Counted from the first letter of the stretch, positions 24,340-35,693 are shown. The stretch: DNA of 64,000 nucleotides from Congeria kusceri (GCA_027627225.1 CM051033.1:9555501-9619500), one strand, 5' to 3'. Program-made: numbers and translations. The notes: generated by a model not told the origin, from the sequence alone.

Positions 24340-25223
24340 TTACTGTTGTTTTTGCCACATTTACTACTAATTTCAAACGGTTGCAATACTCTTTTAATAT
24401 GTTTTAACCAATTTGTAAATTGTGGTCGGTTTCAGAGAAAATTACGATATCATCGGCAGATAATAGAATTATAAGATGGAGGGTATCAATATTTATCCCT
24501 TTAAACCTTAAAAGAATTGTTAAAAATTCTAGGTCATTGATTTACATTGAAAATGTGAAGGATGATAGACACTCACCTAGCCTTGTGCCTAAATAGCAAG
24601 CAAAGCTCTCACCCAGTTGATTTTCATACTTAATATTTGACTTTACATTATCATATAGAGATTTTACAACTTTCATTATATTTCCCAGTACTCCATATTG
24701 TATAAGCTTGTAAAAAAATGTTAAGTCTGACTAATAGGTCAAAATCTTTCGTGAAATCTATAAAGCAAACGTATAGCTTCTTATTTTCATTTGAAAGGTG
24801 ATTAATAATTCTATGTAAGATAAAAATATTATCAGTTGTTCCCATGTGTTTTCGGAAACCAGCTTGTGCTTCAGAGTATATATGGTATGTTTCCGCCCAA
24901 TCGTTTAATCTGTTATTAATTACTCGGGTAAAACGTTTGCCGAATGTACTTAAAAGGGTTACACCGCGATAATTTCCTGGCATATTTTTATCTCCAATTT
25001 TAAAGATTGGGACAATATATCCCTCTGTCCACTGGTATGGAAAGTATCCTAATTGAAATATTTTGTTAAAAACGTTTACAAGATAATTTGATAGGCAATA
25101 CAAACCATGTTTAAGCAATTCGTTTAAAAAGTTATCCGGTCCGGGGGAACGTCCGCTTTGTAACTGACAGCATGCTTGATACATTTCTGATTCAGAGATA
25201 CTGATATCAAGTTCTGAGAACAT
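24340..25223 (-). pseudogene. LINE-1 reverse transcriptase domain
   Basis: The 190-codon frame (25223-24651) holds RT motifs in order: SGRSPGPDNFLNELL, WTEGYIVPIFKIGD, NYRGVTLLSTFGKRF, YSEAQAGFRKHMGTTD and CFIDFTKDFD (motif A, with Asp). After a frameshift near 24715, in a run of T, the protein continues with GESFACYLGTRLGECLSS, a stop, then LLSADDIVIFSE, whose ADD is the catalytic box C (24449-24457). The catalytic aspartates survive, but the frameshift and stop make it non-functional. RT copies cDNA from element RNA at the target site in the nucleus. Confidence 0.88.
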
Positions 25224-25319
25224 AACTTGTAGCTCGCCGTTTAAAAAACGTTCATTAAAATATATGATATCTTCATCTGGCTGAAAGAAAGTCGAGCTCG
25301 GATCATTTATTGACTTAAA

Positions 25320-26037
25320 TTACGCTTCAAAATTAGAAATGGGAATGGCTGGTGAGTTAGCCGACTTTGTGTCGCATGAATCTTTTAATAATGTCCAATA
25401 TAGCTTAGCGTTTTTAAGGTGCGCTGCCTCTAGTTGTTGTGTTACATTTTGTTCAAAGTTATATTTTTTGTCTATGATTGTATTTTTATACTCAGTTCTA
25501 CATGTTGACAGAGCTCTCCTGTTATCATCTGTATTATGCTTGCGAAAGTTATTAAATTTTTTAAAGAATTGTTTACGTTTTATTTTACACTCATTGTCAA
25601 ACCATGCGTTTATTTGTTTATATGTGTCTGTTTTTTTCATGGCAAACCTTTCGTTTAAATAATGGATCGGTATTTTCTTTGAACACACTGTAAAATATAT
25701 CTAAATTCTGTTCGAGCATTTCGTTTGAATCGCATGTGTACAATTTGGAGCACAGTTCAGTAGGTTTACACTGAACATTGTCTGATCCAATTAATATTTT
25801 AAATGCTACCATGTCGTCATAATTCCATTTATAATGGTACTGTATTTTTTCTGTTGATATGTAATTTTCGTTTGAGCGTTCATTTTGATTTTTACTTTTA
25901 TACTGTAAAGCCATTCCATGAAAGGAAAATCTGATAGCACAATGATCTGATAGAATATGAGGATCATCGATAGAAAATCTGTCAAAACATTGCATAATGT
26001 TTGGTTTACAAAGTACGCCGTCAACAGCTCGACCCAT
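25320..26037 (-). pseudogene. LINE-1 endonuclease C-terminus and linker to RT
   Basis: The first frame (26037-25618) has VLCKPNIMQCFDRFSIDD followed by PHILSDHCAIRF; SDH is the terminal catalytic His motif of APE-type endonucleases. The overlapping second frame (25688-25320) continues with WFDNECKIKRKQFFKKFN and KLYWTLLKDSC, the usual linker to RT. The 70-base overlap between frames marks a frameshift. The upstream half of the endonuclease is displaced to 30478-31113. Confidence 0.78.
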
Positions 26038-26541
26038 TCAATTTAATGAATGTAAACTTTCCAATAGTTTTGGTTTAAACATATTTTATTTCATGAACAC
26101 ATATGAGTATACAAAACATATACTGTTACAAATAATTCGCACGTTCTGAAATTGGATAGGAACGGACGATACAATCTTATATGGTTCTTCTCCATAAATA
26201 GTATTTGCATGCAAGTATGTAACATTTCTATAAATGGCAGTCATGTAATAAATATAACAATTTAGGGTACTGGTTAGAAAGAGATATATTATAATATCCG
26301 ATTAAATAATATAAATCCTAGAGAGTGGAGAAACGACTTGTAAATGGTAGAGGTCAAACCTCGGATAGAGAGTTAAACGTAAATGAGGAATGGTTTAGGT
26401 TGAAAAAAACAACAACAGTTTAACGTGAGATTTGTATTTCGCTGTAACAGAGAGCTAGGTATCAAATCTGTTACTAGTTTTTATGTACGTTTGAACTGCG
26501 TCACAAATACGCGTGTTTTTATCATAGTCAATACTTTCATC

Positions 26542-27030
26542 TCAATATAAAAGTGTGTTTAGAGTTGGGGATATCAGAGAAGAAATTGTTCTGATAAGAA
26601 CCTCTCGTTGTTGCCTGAATAAGTTACATTCGAGAAAATAATGGAATAATGATTCGACTGCACCACAGCTGCATAAGGGTGATTGAACAATATTGCACGA
26701 TTCTCTAGCCTCGCAATCAAAGGTCGAGACACGAGATGCGAAGCGAGACACGATATTCAGGCGATAATCGATATTCGGGCGTATTTGAACGATACAATAT
26801 CGTGCCTCGCTTCGTATGGATTTTATGATATTATTCATCCACGGGGCAACTCCTGTCCTAATGCAAACACTTTTATTATGGATTGACTTTAGTGCAGCAT
26901 CAGAAAGTATAGTATATATATTTATATCTTCATCGACTAAATAATCCCATTCTACACCTGAAAGTAAAGTTCGTAATTTTTCATAATCATCTAAATCATA
27001 GCGCCATATGTGTCGATTAAAACTTTTGTG
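26542..27030 (-). pseudogene. LINE-2 linker fused to C-terminal CCHC region
   Basis: On the minus strand the linker reads NRHIWRYDLDDYEKLRTLL and IRTGVAPWMNNIIKS (the PW motif just before RT in such elements). It then passes, without RT, through an inverted-repeat segment (26737-26816) into SPLCSCGAVESLFHYFLEC, the C-x-C-x7-H-x4-C cluster of the C-terminus. The 98-codon frame stays open across the junction. Confidence 0.7.
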
Positions 27031-27636
27031 TCAATTATCTGTGTACAATTGTTTTGAATTATCGCGAATTCCAGTGTCGGTCGCTAATCCAAATGAAGTT
27101 TCTAGTAGATTCATATATGCGGTGTCAGCATTTGGTGGGCGGTAGACTACTACGAATAAAATGGTTTTGTTTTTGCATAATTTTATTTCAAGCCGTATAC
27201 ATTCTAGTCCGATCGGTTCAAGGACTTCTCTACGTATGTATGCTAATGCTTCATTAATATAGACTGCTACTCCGCCGTGCGGATATAGCGGTCTGTCTTT
27301 TCGAAAAGGTAAATGGTAACCACGAAAGCAAATGTCAATGGAAGAAGTTGCGCTACAGAGCCATGTTTCAGTAAAGGCTATAACATCAAATGAGTTTAAA
27401 CTTGAGTAAAGAAGATCTGTTATGTTGCCAATACTTTGTACGTTGTAATGAACAGATGAGAATAGATTTTTATTTATAGAATCTAGAATACAACTTTCAG
27501 CAAACCTCACACTGGAAAACGAACTGATATGAGATTCGACTGACGAAGGGCCGGGATTTGGATGTATGTCACCTGATCGGGATACAATTATTACATATAA
27601 ATATAGACTACACGACAGTACCAATAATATGCTCAC
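27031..27636 (-). pseudogene. LINE-2 ORF2 N-terminus: 2A-like motif and APE endonuclease
   Basis: A 201-codon frame. Residues 2-18 are hydrophobic. Residues 22-30 read GDIHPNPGP, matching the 2A-like consensus D-x-[EH]-x-N-P-G-P (plus-strand 27547-27573). The endonuclease follows: FSSVHYNVQSI (catalytic Asn motif), DVIAFTETWL (catalytic Glu), GGVAVYI and VVVYRPPN. The remaining catalytic motifs (GDFN, SDH) are missing because the frame ends first. 2A-like sequences are known at the N-termini of APE-type non-LTR retrotransposon proteins, where they cause ribosome skipping. Confidence 0.85.
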
Positions 27637-28089
27637 TTATTGTATAGAAAATCTCGCATTGGATTCAGCGTTGTAGCTTGTAACATACGTTTAAGTATGG
27701 TGTTTGATCAATGAAGCTTGATAATTAGACATCATGATATGGTATTTGATATTTATCACGTAGAGTGTTTTGAAAAATATGCTCAAGTGTCAGAAAAAAG
27801 GCAAAATATATGTTCACATACGTTATGCAATATTGACATAATATCTTTATAACATAAAATAAATTTATATCGAGATGATAAACAAGGTATTGTACATGTT
27901 TGCAATGCATTTTTAAATAAGAATATACTATTGTACTTATAAAGAAGATGAATATAAAAATGTATGCACAGAAGCAATAAATACAAACAGACTCGTGCTC
28001 ATGCCATTGGCAAGCATACATACAACCATGTATTTTAACCATAGCAAGATAAGTATTGTTATATATATATTGACACAATTTAAAAGGAA

Positions 28090-28690
28090 GAGCTAATACA
28101 AGTAACAAGTACTTGCAAGTAGAGTGAGTGTGAAATCTTCAAAACACTGCTAGTGACAAGCACATGTATACTGCTATACAATGTAAAGCAGAGTGCAGTA
28201 GATTTGTACATTAGAATAAATATTACTGCATTATATAAAGAAACTATAATGAAGAGTCTATAATAGCTATTGCAGTTGGAGTTTGTGTGTACATGCTTCT
28301 CAAACAATATATTACAATGCCATGTACACATATACCACTATACTATATAGTGCAGTAGATCTGTACATAAAGTATATAAAAAAGAGAGCGAAAAAGCATA
28401 CATACCACACTTTCAATAACTGGAAATGTATTGCTATATACTAAATACAGGTTAAAAGGAATAGTTTATACTAGTAATGACAGGAGGAGTTTATGTGTAC
28501 ATAAATCTTAATCAAGAAACTTACAATGACAAGTACACATATACAACTATACAATAAAGTGCAGTGGATCTGATCTGTGTATAAATCATTTAAGGAAAGG
28601 ACAGTGCAAAGTGTCCGTACAACACTTTCACTTTCAAAACAATTGAATTATATTGTTGTTTAATACAAAAAAGACTAAAAGGATGATTTT
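28090..28690. repeat. ~200-bp degenerate repeat, 3 copies
   Basis: Three diverged units share ACAAGYACATRTATAC, then ACTATACAATR and GTGCAGTAGATCTGTACAT, at about 28155, 28320 and 28530. No coding capacity. Confidence 0.65.
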
Positions 28691-28956
28691 AAAGTTTTCT
28701 GTACTGCAACAAGCATACAATTTAGTAAATGTTTGTTAAATGTAGCATGTTAGATTGTTTTTATTGCTTAAACCTTTCTTTCTGAGAGCAGTACAAAAAC
28801 AAAATATTGAGACACCTATAGCAGAAGGAATCTTTTTCATTATTATTAAGGATAAAATCAAGGTTTTTCTTTATCCAAATGCATTAAAAATTTCATTAAT
28901 TTAAAATGTATATTCGGAAAGAAAGTGAAAACTGTTTCAAACAGTACACATACTAT

Positions 28957-29052
28957 ACAAACAGTCTACTACAAGCATACATATACCTACAAACAGACTA
29001 CGACAAGCATACATATACCTACAAACAGACTACGACAAGCATACATATACCT
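28957..29052. repeat. 32-bp minisatellite, 3 copies
   Basis: Units start at 28957, 28989 and 29021, each with ACAAACAGACTACGACAAGC followed by ATACATATACCT. Copies 2 and 3 are identical. Confidence 0.93.
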
Positions 29053-29920
29053 ACAACACAAACAAAATCAACAATTTAATATATCTTTCATTTCGTAATA
29101 TTGCTTATGACAAATATTTAAACATTCATTTCGATTGTCACTCAACAGATATGAGCTTCAATCAAAAGCAAAAATGAAGCAGTTTTAAGAATGTATAATT
29201 TTTGTTATTAAGTTTTAATTGTGTTACGTGTGAAGAATGTTATATTTTTGTGACCACAGTTATTTAGACCTTCATCGAAGCTGTTTTAGTGTGTTAGGTA
29301 CATGCTATTCTAGCTTGAAGGTACTTTAAACGTGGTAAGTTCAAATACTCGGAAAAATAGCAAATATTATATTTACAGACATATTATTCTCAGAATAAAG
29401 GTATTATAAAGGTATAAAGAAAGAATGTTAAGCTTAATTTAAAAAAAAAAAACAGTTTGGGAATATGCATTAACTATTCATTTTTGGTGACTGTATTTAT
29501 GCATGTATTTGAAACACAAATAAGTTAAAAATGAACATATGCAAAATAGTGGATGAAAGCTTTGAATATCTACTAGTTAGATATGTTGCAGACATATTTT
29601 TATGAGGAATTGTTTATAATCCTGGACATGTTTTATGAACAGTTATTTACAATTCTGCAATGTAAGACACATTTATGTTTGAGCAACATACTAAATATGT
29701 TTTTATGAGCAATTATTTATAATCATACAATGTAAGAAACATTGATCTTTTAGCAACAAACACACAAAAACAACAACAGCAAATATATTATAATAACAAA
29801 AATCCAATAACGTATAAATAGCAGTTGAAACAGATTTAATCATGTGCTGCATAAACCAGTTAGAAGGGAAATTATTTTCAGATAATACTGCATGAATTCT
29901 AATTGGCTTGTTGTTGTATG
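29053..29920. other. AT-rich non-genic stretch
   Basis: Nothing coding. Two loose copies of a TTTATGAGCAATTRTTTATAAT segment (about 29600 and 29705) suggest another old duplication. Confidence 0.4.
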
Positions 29921-29943
29921 CCCGGTGTGTGTGTGTGTGTGTG

Positions 29944-29989
<46 letters not shown>

Positions 29990-30095
29990 TGTATGTGCGC
30001 GTGTGTGCGTGCGTGTGTGTGTATGTGCGCGTTCGTGTGTGTGCGTTCGGGCGTGTGTGTGCGTGCGTGTGTATATGTGTGTGTATATGAGTGTG
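29921..30095. repeat. (TG)n/(CG)-rich compound microsatellite
   Basis: About 170 bp of alternating purine-pyrimidine sequence: an uninterrupted TG run, then TG mixed with CG steps (GTGCGTGCGTGTG) and GTATGTG. Frames on both strands through it are artefacts. The composition favours left-handed (Z) DNA. Confidence 0.97.
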
Positions 30096-30165
30096 TGTAT
30101 AGCAACTAACATATCTTCAATCACTTCGAATTGTTAGAACAATATGCAACATATTAAAGTATAAT

Positions 30166-30470
30166 GCCATATACTGTACTGAACATTACAATTATTTATT
30201 TATTTATACATATTTAGTTCATTGAAGTATAATGCATATCTATGTATATGCCATATACTGTACTGAACATGACAATTATTTATTTATTTATACATATTTA
30301 GTTCATTGAAGTATAATGCATATCTAAGTATATGCCATATACTGTACTGAACATGACAATTATTTATTTATTTATACATATTTAGTTCATTAAAGTATAA
30401 TGCATATCTCAGTGGGGGTCATATACTGTACTGAACGTGACAATAACTATTTATACATGTTTAGCTAATA
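30166..30470. repeat. 84-bp tandem repeat, 3.6 copies
   Basis: Units begin with GCCATATACTGTACTGAACA at 30166, 30250 and 30334, and a fourth, diverged copy begins at 30418. The period is exactly 84 bp. Units contain TTATTTATTTATTTATACAT. Copies 2 and 3 are nearly identical. Confidence 0.95.
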
Positions 30471-30477
30471 AGAAAAA

Positions 30478-31113
30478 TTAGGGCAACAGCGGAATTTTCA
30501 TATGTATGTGAACATAATACATAAACCAGCCTTTTATGGATAAGAAATAACAACCGAAACCGACATAATCATCAGGCATAAAATCAATATTGTGTAAAAA
30601 TTCATCTTCCACAAAATCTTTTAAGTTTCCGATTCTACTGTTAAAATCTCCTAAGATAACAAAATTAACATTTTCGTATTGATTTTCAAAATATATAATG
30701 TCCTTAATCATATAATCGAAAACGCTCGAATCGCTTAATTCGTCCCCACTGCTATTTTTTGGTATATTACAGCAAAGGCACAATAAAATATCTGTTTCCA
30801 AGTTAAGGTTATTACGGTTGATTTCGAACCATAGCATACAGTCTTCGTTTGACTTTATAAATGAGATATCATCTTTAATTTTATCCGAGTAATACACAAT
30901 GATACCCCCACTATCTTTTCGAGCGTTTGTGTGTTTAATAGTTCTATGTGAAATAAAGTAAGAAAAACCTTCTGCCGAGTAATCATACAATTCGTTTGAC
31001 CATGTTTCCGTGAAAAGTAACACATCATTTGTAGAAAACAGTTCTAACAGTTCATTCGATTTCAATTTATTGTAACGCCGACCTACTAATTCCTGTATGT
31101 TAAGTACACACAC
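30478..31113 (-). pseudogene. LINE-1 ORF2 endonuclease N-terminal half
   Basis: A 211-codon frame. Near the start, VCVLNIQELVGRR corresponds to the N-terminal catalytic region. DVLLFTETW carries the catalytic Glu, GGIIVYYSDKI is the next conserved strand, and FVILGDFNSRIG holds the Asp-x-Asn pair. It ends before the SDH motif, which lies 4.4 kb away at 26037-25618, so the domain was split. The endonuclease would nick target DNA to prime reverse transcription. Confidence 0.82.
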
Positions 31114-31489
31114 TTTAAGTTCTATTTTCTCCGCATACTCCTAGTGTATAGTTTGTCCTCGACCCATGTTAATCCGCTGTGGCGGTCCATCGTCTACACA
31201 TGCGGAACTTTTATTCGTCTTAGCTGTCTAAGATCACTTTTGACCTAGATTTCTTGCGATAATTATGCAGCGGGAAAATTGAATGCCAATAGAATTGGGC
31301 AAATTTTCTAATTTTAGGGAATGCAAAATTCAAACAATGATTTAACGTATACCAATAACTGTTGCATACTTTAGGGATTAAACATTTACATACTTTCTTA
31401 CATAATCGGTTAAAATAAAGTTATAAACATATCCTCGACATATACTCTAGAACTGAGACTAATTATGAACGTATTTACTCATTGTATGC

Positions 31490-32668
31490 CATAATCAGAA
31501 TGCTATATTCATTCACGTAACGAAATAACTATTTTGTTTAGCCTACATTTATATAAGTGGTACGCTCTATAAATAGCAATTGTGCAATGTTCCCATACCT
31601 AACTCTCATTCACAGAGTTGCCGTTCCATGTAGCCCATTGATTCTAGATTGAATCAATGATTCTAGCGAGTTCCAGAAACAGTAGTGTCATTCTAAAAAT
31701 AGCGTGCGTACCTAGAAACCGTTGTATAGAGGTTTTAATATACTCGTACATGCATCAATAATAGCATTCAGAGAAGGGGGAATTTATATTAATAAACTTA
31801 CTGTTAATTTGAATTAAAATTGTAGTTACGATTTATTAACGATTATTTATATTTGCAGCTTTCTATCAACTTATCCAGTAGATGTTATTTAATCTGTAAA
31901 AAGATGCGACATTTTCAATAGATAAAATGTTATGAAAGAAAATTAGGAATACGTCGAATAGTTATTTGCGTAGCATAAATACACAATTTGCAATACTAAT
32001 TATACACAGGAACCCTTGATATATCATATTTCTACTGATATAATTTAAAATCGTCATAGTCTAATGAGTTTTTATGTTTGCGTTATTAAAAATAAAGTCT
32101 TAACTTTTCAAAAAAAATCGCTGAATGTTCCCTGACTATTGTTTTTTATTGCTATGCACAGTATAAATGCTTATTTGACTTCAAATCGTCGTAATATTAG
32201 ATAACTTACATGAATGGTATATTACCGGTACTATAAATAACTATATAGACTCGTCTGATACATAATATTTTTAATTCATTCCCGAAATTATTTTCTTACA
32301 TTGTTAATTTGTTAAATTGGCTTGACAAATTCAGATAACAATTATGTTAACCTAAATTATTTTGGTTATTCATATATCACTGGTGGAAACATGGAGCTGT
32401 ATGACTGGTTTATTCACGGCATAGATATTAATGATAATTTTATTTAATTTTTAAATTAATAAATTTATCTCAAAATAACATTTGGGTCCGATAAGTTTTC
32501 TTATAGTGTCCGACACATCTTGGGTCCAATAAGTCTCCTAATATTGTTGGGGACCAAACAATCTGGGGTCTGAGAAGTCACGTAACCGATCATCGTTGCC
32601 GTCTGTTTAGATCATTTTTAAATGACATCTCAATATTAATTTCAACGCCGATTGTCTTTTTTAACGAC
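31490..32668. repeat. 1.2-kb dispersed segment, copy 1 (see 46165-47308)
   Basis: Collinear with 46165-47308 over its full length. Landmarks present in both: AAATAACTATTTTGTT, CTATAAATAGC, CATTCTAAAAATAGC, ACTCGTCTGATACAT, TTTTCTTACATTGTTAATTT, AACAATCTGGGGTC and CAACGCCGATTGTCTTTTTT. Here it lies between the LINE-1 ORF1 and ORF2 fragments. No protein frame is conserved between the copies. Confidence 0.8.
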
Positions 32669-33968
32669 ATTTCTTGTATTTAGTTGTTGTCTGCCTGCTT
32701 GACCTTTGAACCGTACTAGCTACAGCTGGCGGCGAATCAGAATCGTTATCGTTTGTTGACTGTCTATTTTTAGATGTTGAAACGTTGCTGGGTTTTCCAT
32801 GATTATTCACTACTGTTTTCACGTCGGTTGATTTTGGTTCGCCCTCTTTGCATGTCTGGCTGACAATCACTGTATTATCAGCTGTGTCGGTATTGGTTTT
32901 GTTGGTTTGTAAGCTGTCACTCTCACCTGCTTTCGTGGGTTTGTCCTTGGTGGGCGTGTCGCACTGGTGTGTTAAATACACTGTCGTTGTCACCAATCGT
33001 TGAATTGGAGTAGATACCTTTGCGGGTAATCTCCGCATTATGCGTGTTTATTGTTCCCGTATTGCTGTTCAGTATTGTGCTGACGTTTGTAATAGCGTCA
33101 ATTCGATTTGTGTTTTAAATTGTGAACCATTCCGGGGATTTGTTTTGCACGAGGTTTCCTTGGATACAGAGTATGGCGGGGTATTTTATTTGCACTGTTT
33201 TCTCTGTTTTCGTGCTTCGCTTGCTTCTTGTGACATGTAAAGTTCCCTTCTGGCGTTCGATATTTCAACTGGATATTGCCGATCTACGCCAAAACCAGTA
33301 CCTTTCAGTTTATAAGCATTTTGCAAGATAACCTCAGTGTCCTCAAAATTTAGAAATCTGGCAACTATTCGGCGTTTTGGGTCGTGTCTTCTGTTAGGGT
33401 GTACTTTGTGCAGTTGGCCCATTCTGTGCTCTCTCTCAGTGCAACTATTTTCGCTTTCATGCTTAGTTTATTTTCAATGAAGCTAGATATCAATCTATGG
33501 CAGTCATTGTTTCACGAGTTTTCTGTTATCCCGTAAATAACAAGGTTGTTTCTCATGTTTCTCGCTTCGTTGTCGATTGATTTTTATGCGAGTGTTTTAA
33601 GCATACGATCATTGTCCGAAAATCGCTTTTCAACAGTTTCAATTTGCACTTTGACCTTAGACATGTTTTCATTGAGTTCAGATAGGTAACTAAATTGTTT
33701 ATATTCAAGGTTCGACAGTGTTTGTGAAGTTTCACCCATTCTTTCAAATATTTGTATTAGTTTATCATCAGTGTTCAGTTTACTAAAGTTTTCGATGCTC
33801 AAGCTTTTTGTGGCGTTTTCGCTTAGATTGTTGACGTACCTGCATCCAATTTGTGCTTTCGTTTGTCCCGCCTTCAAACCGGTTTTTTGTTGACACGGTA
33901 TAATCCATAGTTTTACTAATATCGGAATTATAAGCCTCACTTTCACTTTCCGTGTTCAAACTTGACAT
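32661..33968 (-). pseudogene. LINE-1 ORF1-type RNA-binding protein
   Basis: Four overlapping frames. The N-terminus (33968-33783) starts MSSLNTESESEAYNSD. A coiled-coil-like part (within 33946-33584) has ENFSKLNTDDKLIQIFERM and a run of heptad-spaced Leu, Ile and Met. The conserved C-terminal domain (33422-33186) has RRIVARFLNFEDTEVI, KLKGTGFGV and YPVEISNARRELY, the signature of LINE ORF1p RRM/CTD. A Ser/Thr-rich tail (33038-32661) ends at TAA. Such proteins bind element RNA as trimers. The frame changes show decay. Confidence 0.72.
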
Positions 33969-34030
33969 GTTTCAGTGTTTTGATTGTTTTCGAGTAATAT
34001 TATCCATCTTATTTTAATACAGTGTAATTT

Positions 34031-34586
34031 TAACCGGAGCTGAAAAATCACCGGAAGTTGCACAACGTATACATATATACAAATAAATCATATCTTAAGC
34101 GAGTAAGTGGCGTGAGCACAAATTCTTAAATTAACATCAAACAAAAAGAGGATGAACACTATATATATATATATATAACACTTTTTCCTGAATTTAAATA
34201 TTTGTATTATACTTATGCATATGTTTTGTGATTATGTATATTACTACTTAGGTGTATATGATTGTATTACTATAAATATGCACATACACATATATTGTTT
34301 CAAAAACATTGGACATATAGAAGCTATTTAATTTCTTTAGTCCATTGTATTTGCCTTTGTGGCTTATATACGACCGTGTCTTTTATCTTGAAAGCGAACC
34401 GGAAAATAAAAGTCTAGTGAAGCCATATACGGGTAATTACTATACCTATTTAGAGACGAGTTACTTTCGTTTTCTATTAACGTTGTCGTGTGATAAAAAG
34501 GCAAAGTTTTGAAGTACTTTCTTAAATTGGAGAAGTTTAAATCGCAAGATTAGGTACAAGCCATCGCAAGGATAATACAGATAATT
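34031..34586. other. Non-genic stretch
   Basis: AT-rich sequence containing a (TA)n run at 34159-34178. It may include the LINE-1 5' UTR at its left edge. Confidence 0.35.
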
Positions 34587-34734
34587 ATTTATACAACAGG
34601 GAGACCTTAACCTAGCACAGACATCTATTCATGCATTATTCAAAATCCGTTACGATGAGTATTTATACAACAGGGAGACCTTAACCTAGCACAGACATTT
34701 ATTCATGCATTATTCAAAATCCGTTACGATGAGT
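34587..34734. repeat. 74-bp direct duplication
   Basis: Two adjacent units start at 34587 and 34661 with ATTTATACAACAGGGAGACC and end CGTTACGATGAGT. They differ at one position (ATCTATT against ATTTATT), so the duplication is recent. Confidence 0.96.
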
Positions 34735-34835
34735 ATTTTAATTTCGTACTGGAATTGAGTTAATTATATCAATGCAGGCATATTTCACAGAATGATAAAG
34801 TAATGATATTAATAAACATGTGAAACACGTATAGT

Positions 34836-35015
34836 TGATAATGAGGGGATAAACCATTTACAAAAAAACTGTCGGTAAAAATGCAAGTGAGAACCATTAT
34901 ACACATGGACTAGGTAAATCAGACGTTTTACAAATACAGACGGTTGCAGCGAGTTTGTAAACAAAAAACCACGATTCCCCCTATGTTCAGTAAATGGTTA
35001 GTCCCCTCATTATCA
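34836..35015. mobile_element. 180-bp MITE with 26-bp inverted ends
   Basis: Left end TGATAATGAGGGGATAAACC and right end (complement) TGATAATGAGGGGACTAACC both continue into ATTTAC; about 24 of 26 positions match. There is no coding capacity. A related right half occurs at 44235-44305, inside an intron of gene B. Confidence 0.82.
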
Positions 35016-35284
35016 CAAAGCTGTAAACTGACTCTAGTGAAAATCGAGAGTACTGTGATGTTCTGTTTACAACCACGCTGCGATCGTCTTGTATTGTCCG
35101 TTTTCTTTTCTGAACTGTCACAACTTGAATAATTTCACGTTGATTGAATGCGCTATTTATATCATCGGCCAGCATTAGTGACTTTCCGATAGCGTGATTC
35201 GGGTAGAAAATACTACATCAACGTTAATATATCATATATAAAGCTGGCTTTTCAACAGAGCAGTAATTTGTGCCTATAAACTAT

Positions 35285-35355
35285 TGGAGAGCGAATAGAT
35301 TAGTGGTACATTGCTCGTCACTTCAACCTAGCTTTTGCTGGTATGAGTCCCGTCA
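35285..35355 (+). mobile_element. Degenerate tRNA-like SINE head
   Basis: GCGAATAGATTAGTGGTACA resembles box A, and GGTATGAGTCCCG about 40 bases later resembles box B (G-G-T-x-x-G-A-x-T-C-C). No acceptor stem is seen, so not a tRNA gene. An A run follows at 35359. Confidence 0.4.
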
Positions 35356-35693
35356 TTAAAAAAAACTACTTTTAGCAAAACGGTAATAATGCTAAATGTT
35401 AAATTGCATTTTTCAAGAAACATTACATTGTATATTTACATATATGTTTTTTTCTCTTTTTTCCTATTTTAGCTTGTTTATTATTGTGTTAATGTTCATT
35501 AAAATGAATAATTCATAACATAACAATTTAAAAACAAAATCAGATAAGCACTTCTCTTCTTCGTCTGCCGTGTACTTCTCTGTGGTGTTTTTAATATTAT
35601 TATATTCGTAAAAATCATGATTCACAATAGGCAATCGTGGTGAAACAATGTACAGTGATAAAACGCTTGCGTTAAATAAAGAAATAAAATTAT

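Larger units (their letters stand above)
26060..27650 (-). mobile_element. LINE-2: second non-LTR element, RT deleted, inside LINE-1
   Basis: It contains the 5' coding part (27636-27031) joined to a linker (about 27030-26840) and a C-terminal CCHC part (26838-26542), with the whole RT region missing. The 3' end shows GAAATAAAATATG (minus strand) near 26075. The family differs from LINE-1: it has its own N-terminus, endonuclease sequence and C-x-C-type C-terminus. It sits where LINE-1's endonuclease is split, so it probably inserted into LINE-1. No target-site duplication was identified. Confidence 0.68.
22791..34030 (-). mobile_element. LINE-1: decayed minus-strand non-LTR retrotransposon with nested insertions
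   Basis: Reading from high to low coordinates: an ORF1-type protein (33968-32661), an endonuclease N-terminus (31113-30478), the endonuclease C-terminus and linker (26037-25320), reverse transcriptase (25223-24340), and a C-terminal part with a CCHC-type cluster (24324-23430). A 3' UTR follows, ending in AAAATAAAG and a (TTC)n tail at 22795-22812. This is the order of an APE-type non-LTR element (CR1/Jockey-like). It is interrupted by LINE-2 and simple repeats (26040-30477) and by a 1.2 kb repeat (31490-32668). Frameshifts and stops make it inactive. Its 5' end near 34030 is a guess. Confidence 0.7.

Noticed and set aside
29840..30137. Frames of Cys/Val or Thr/His repeats
   Set aside because: Translations of the (TG)n microsatellite on both strands.
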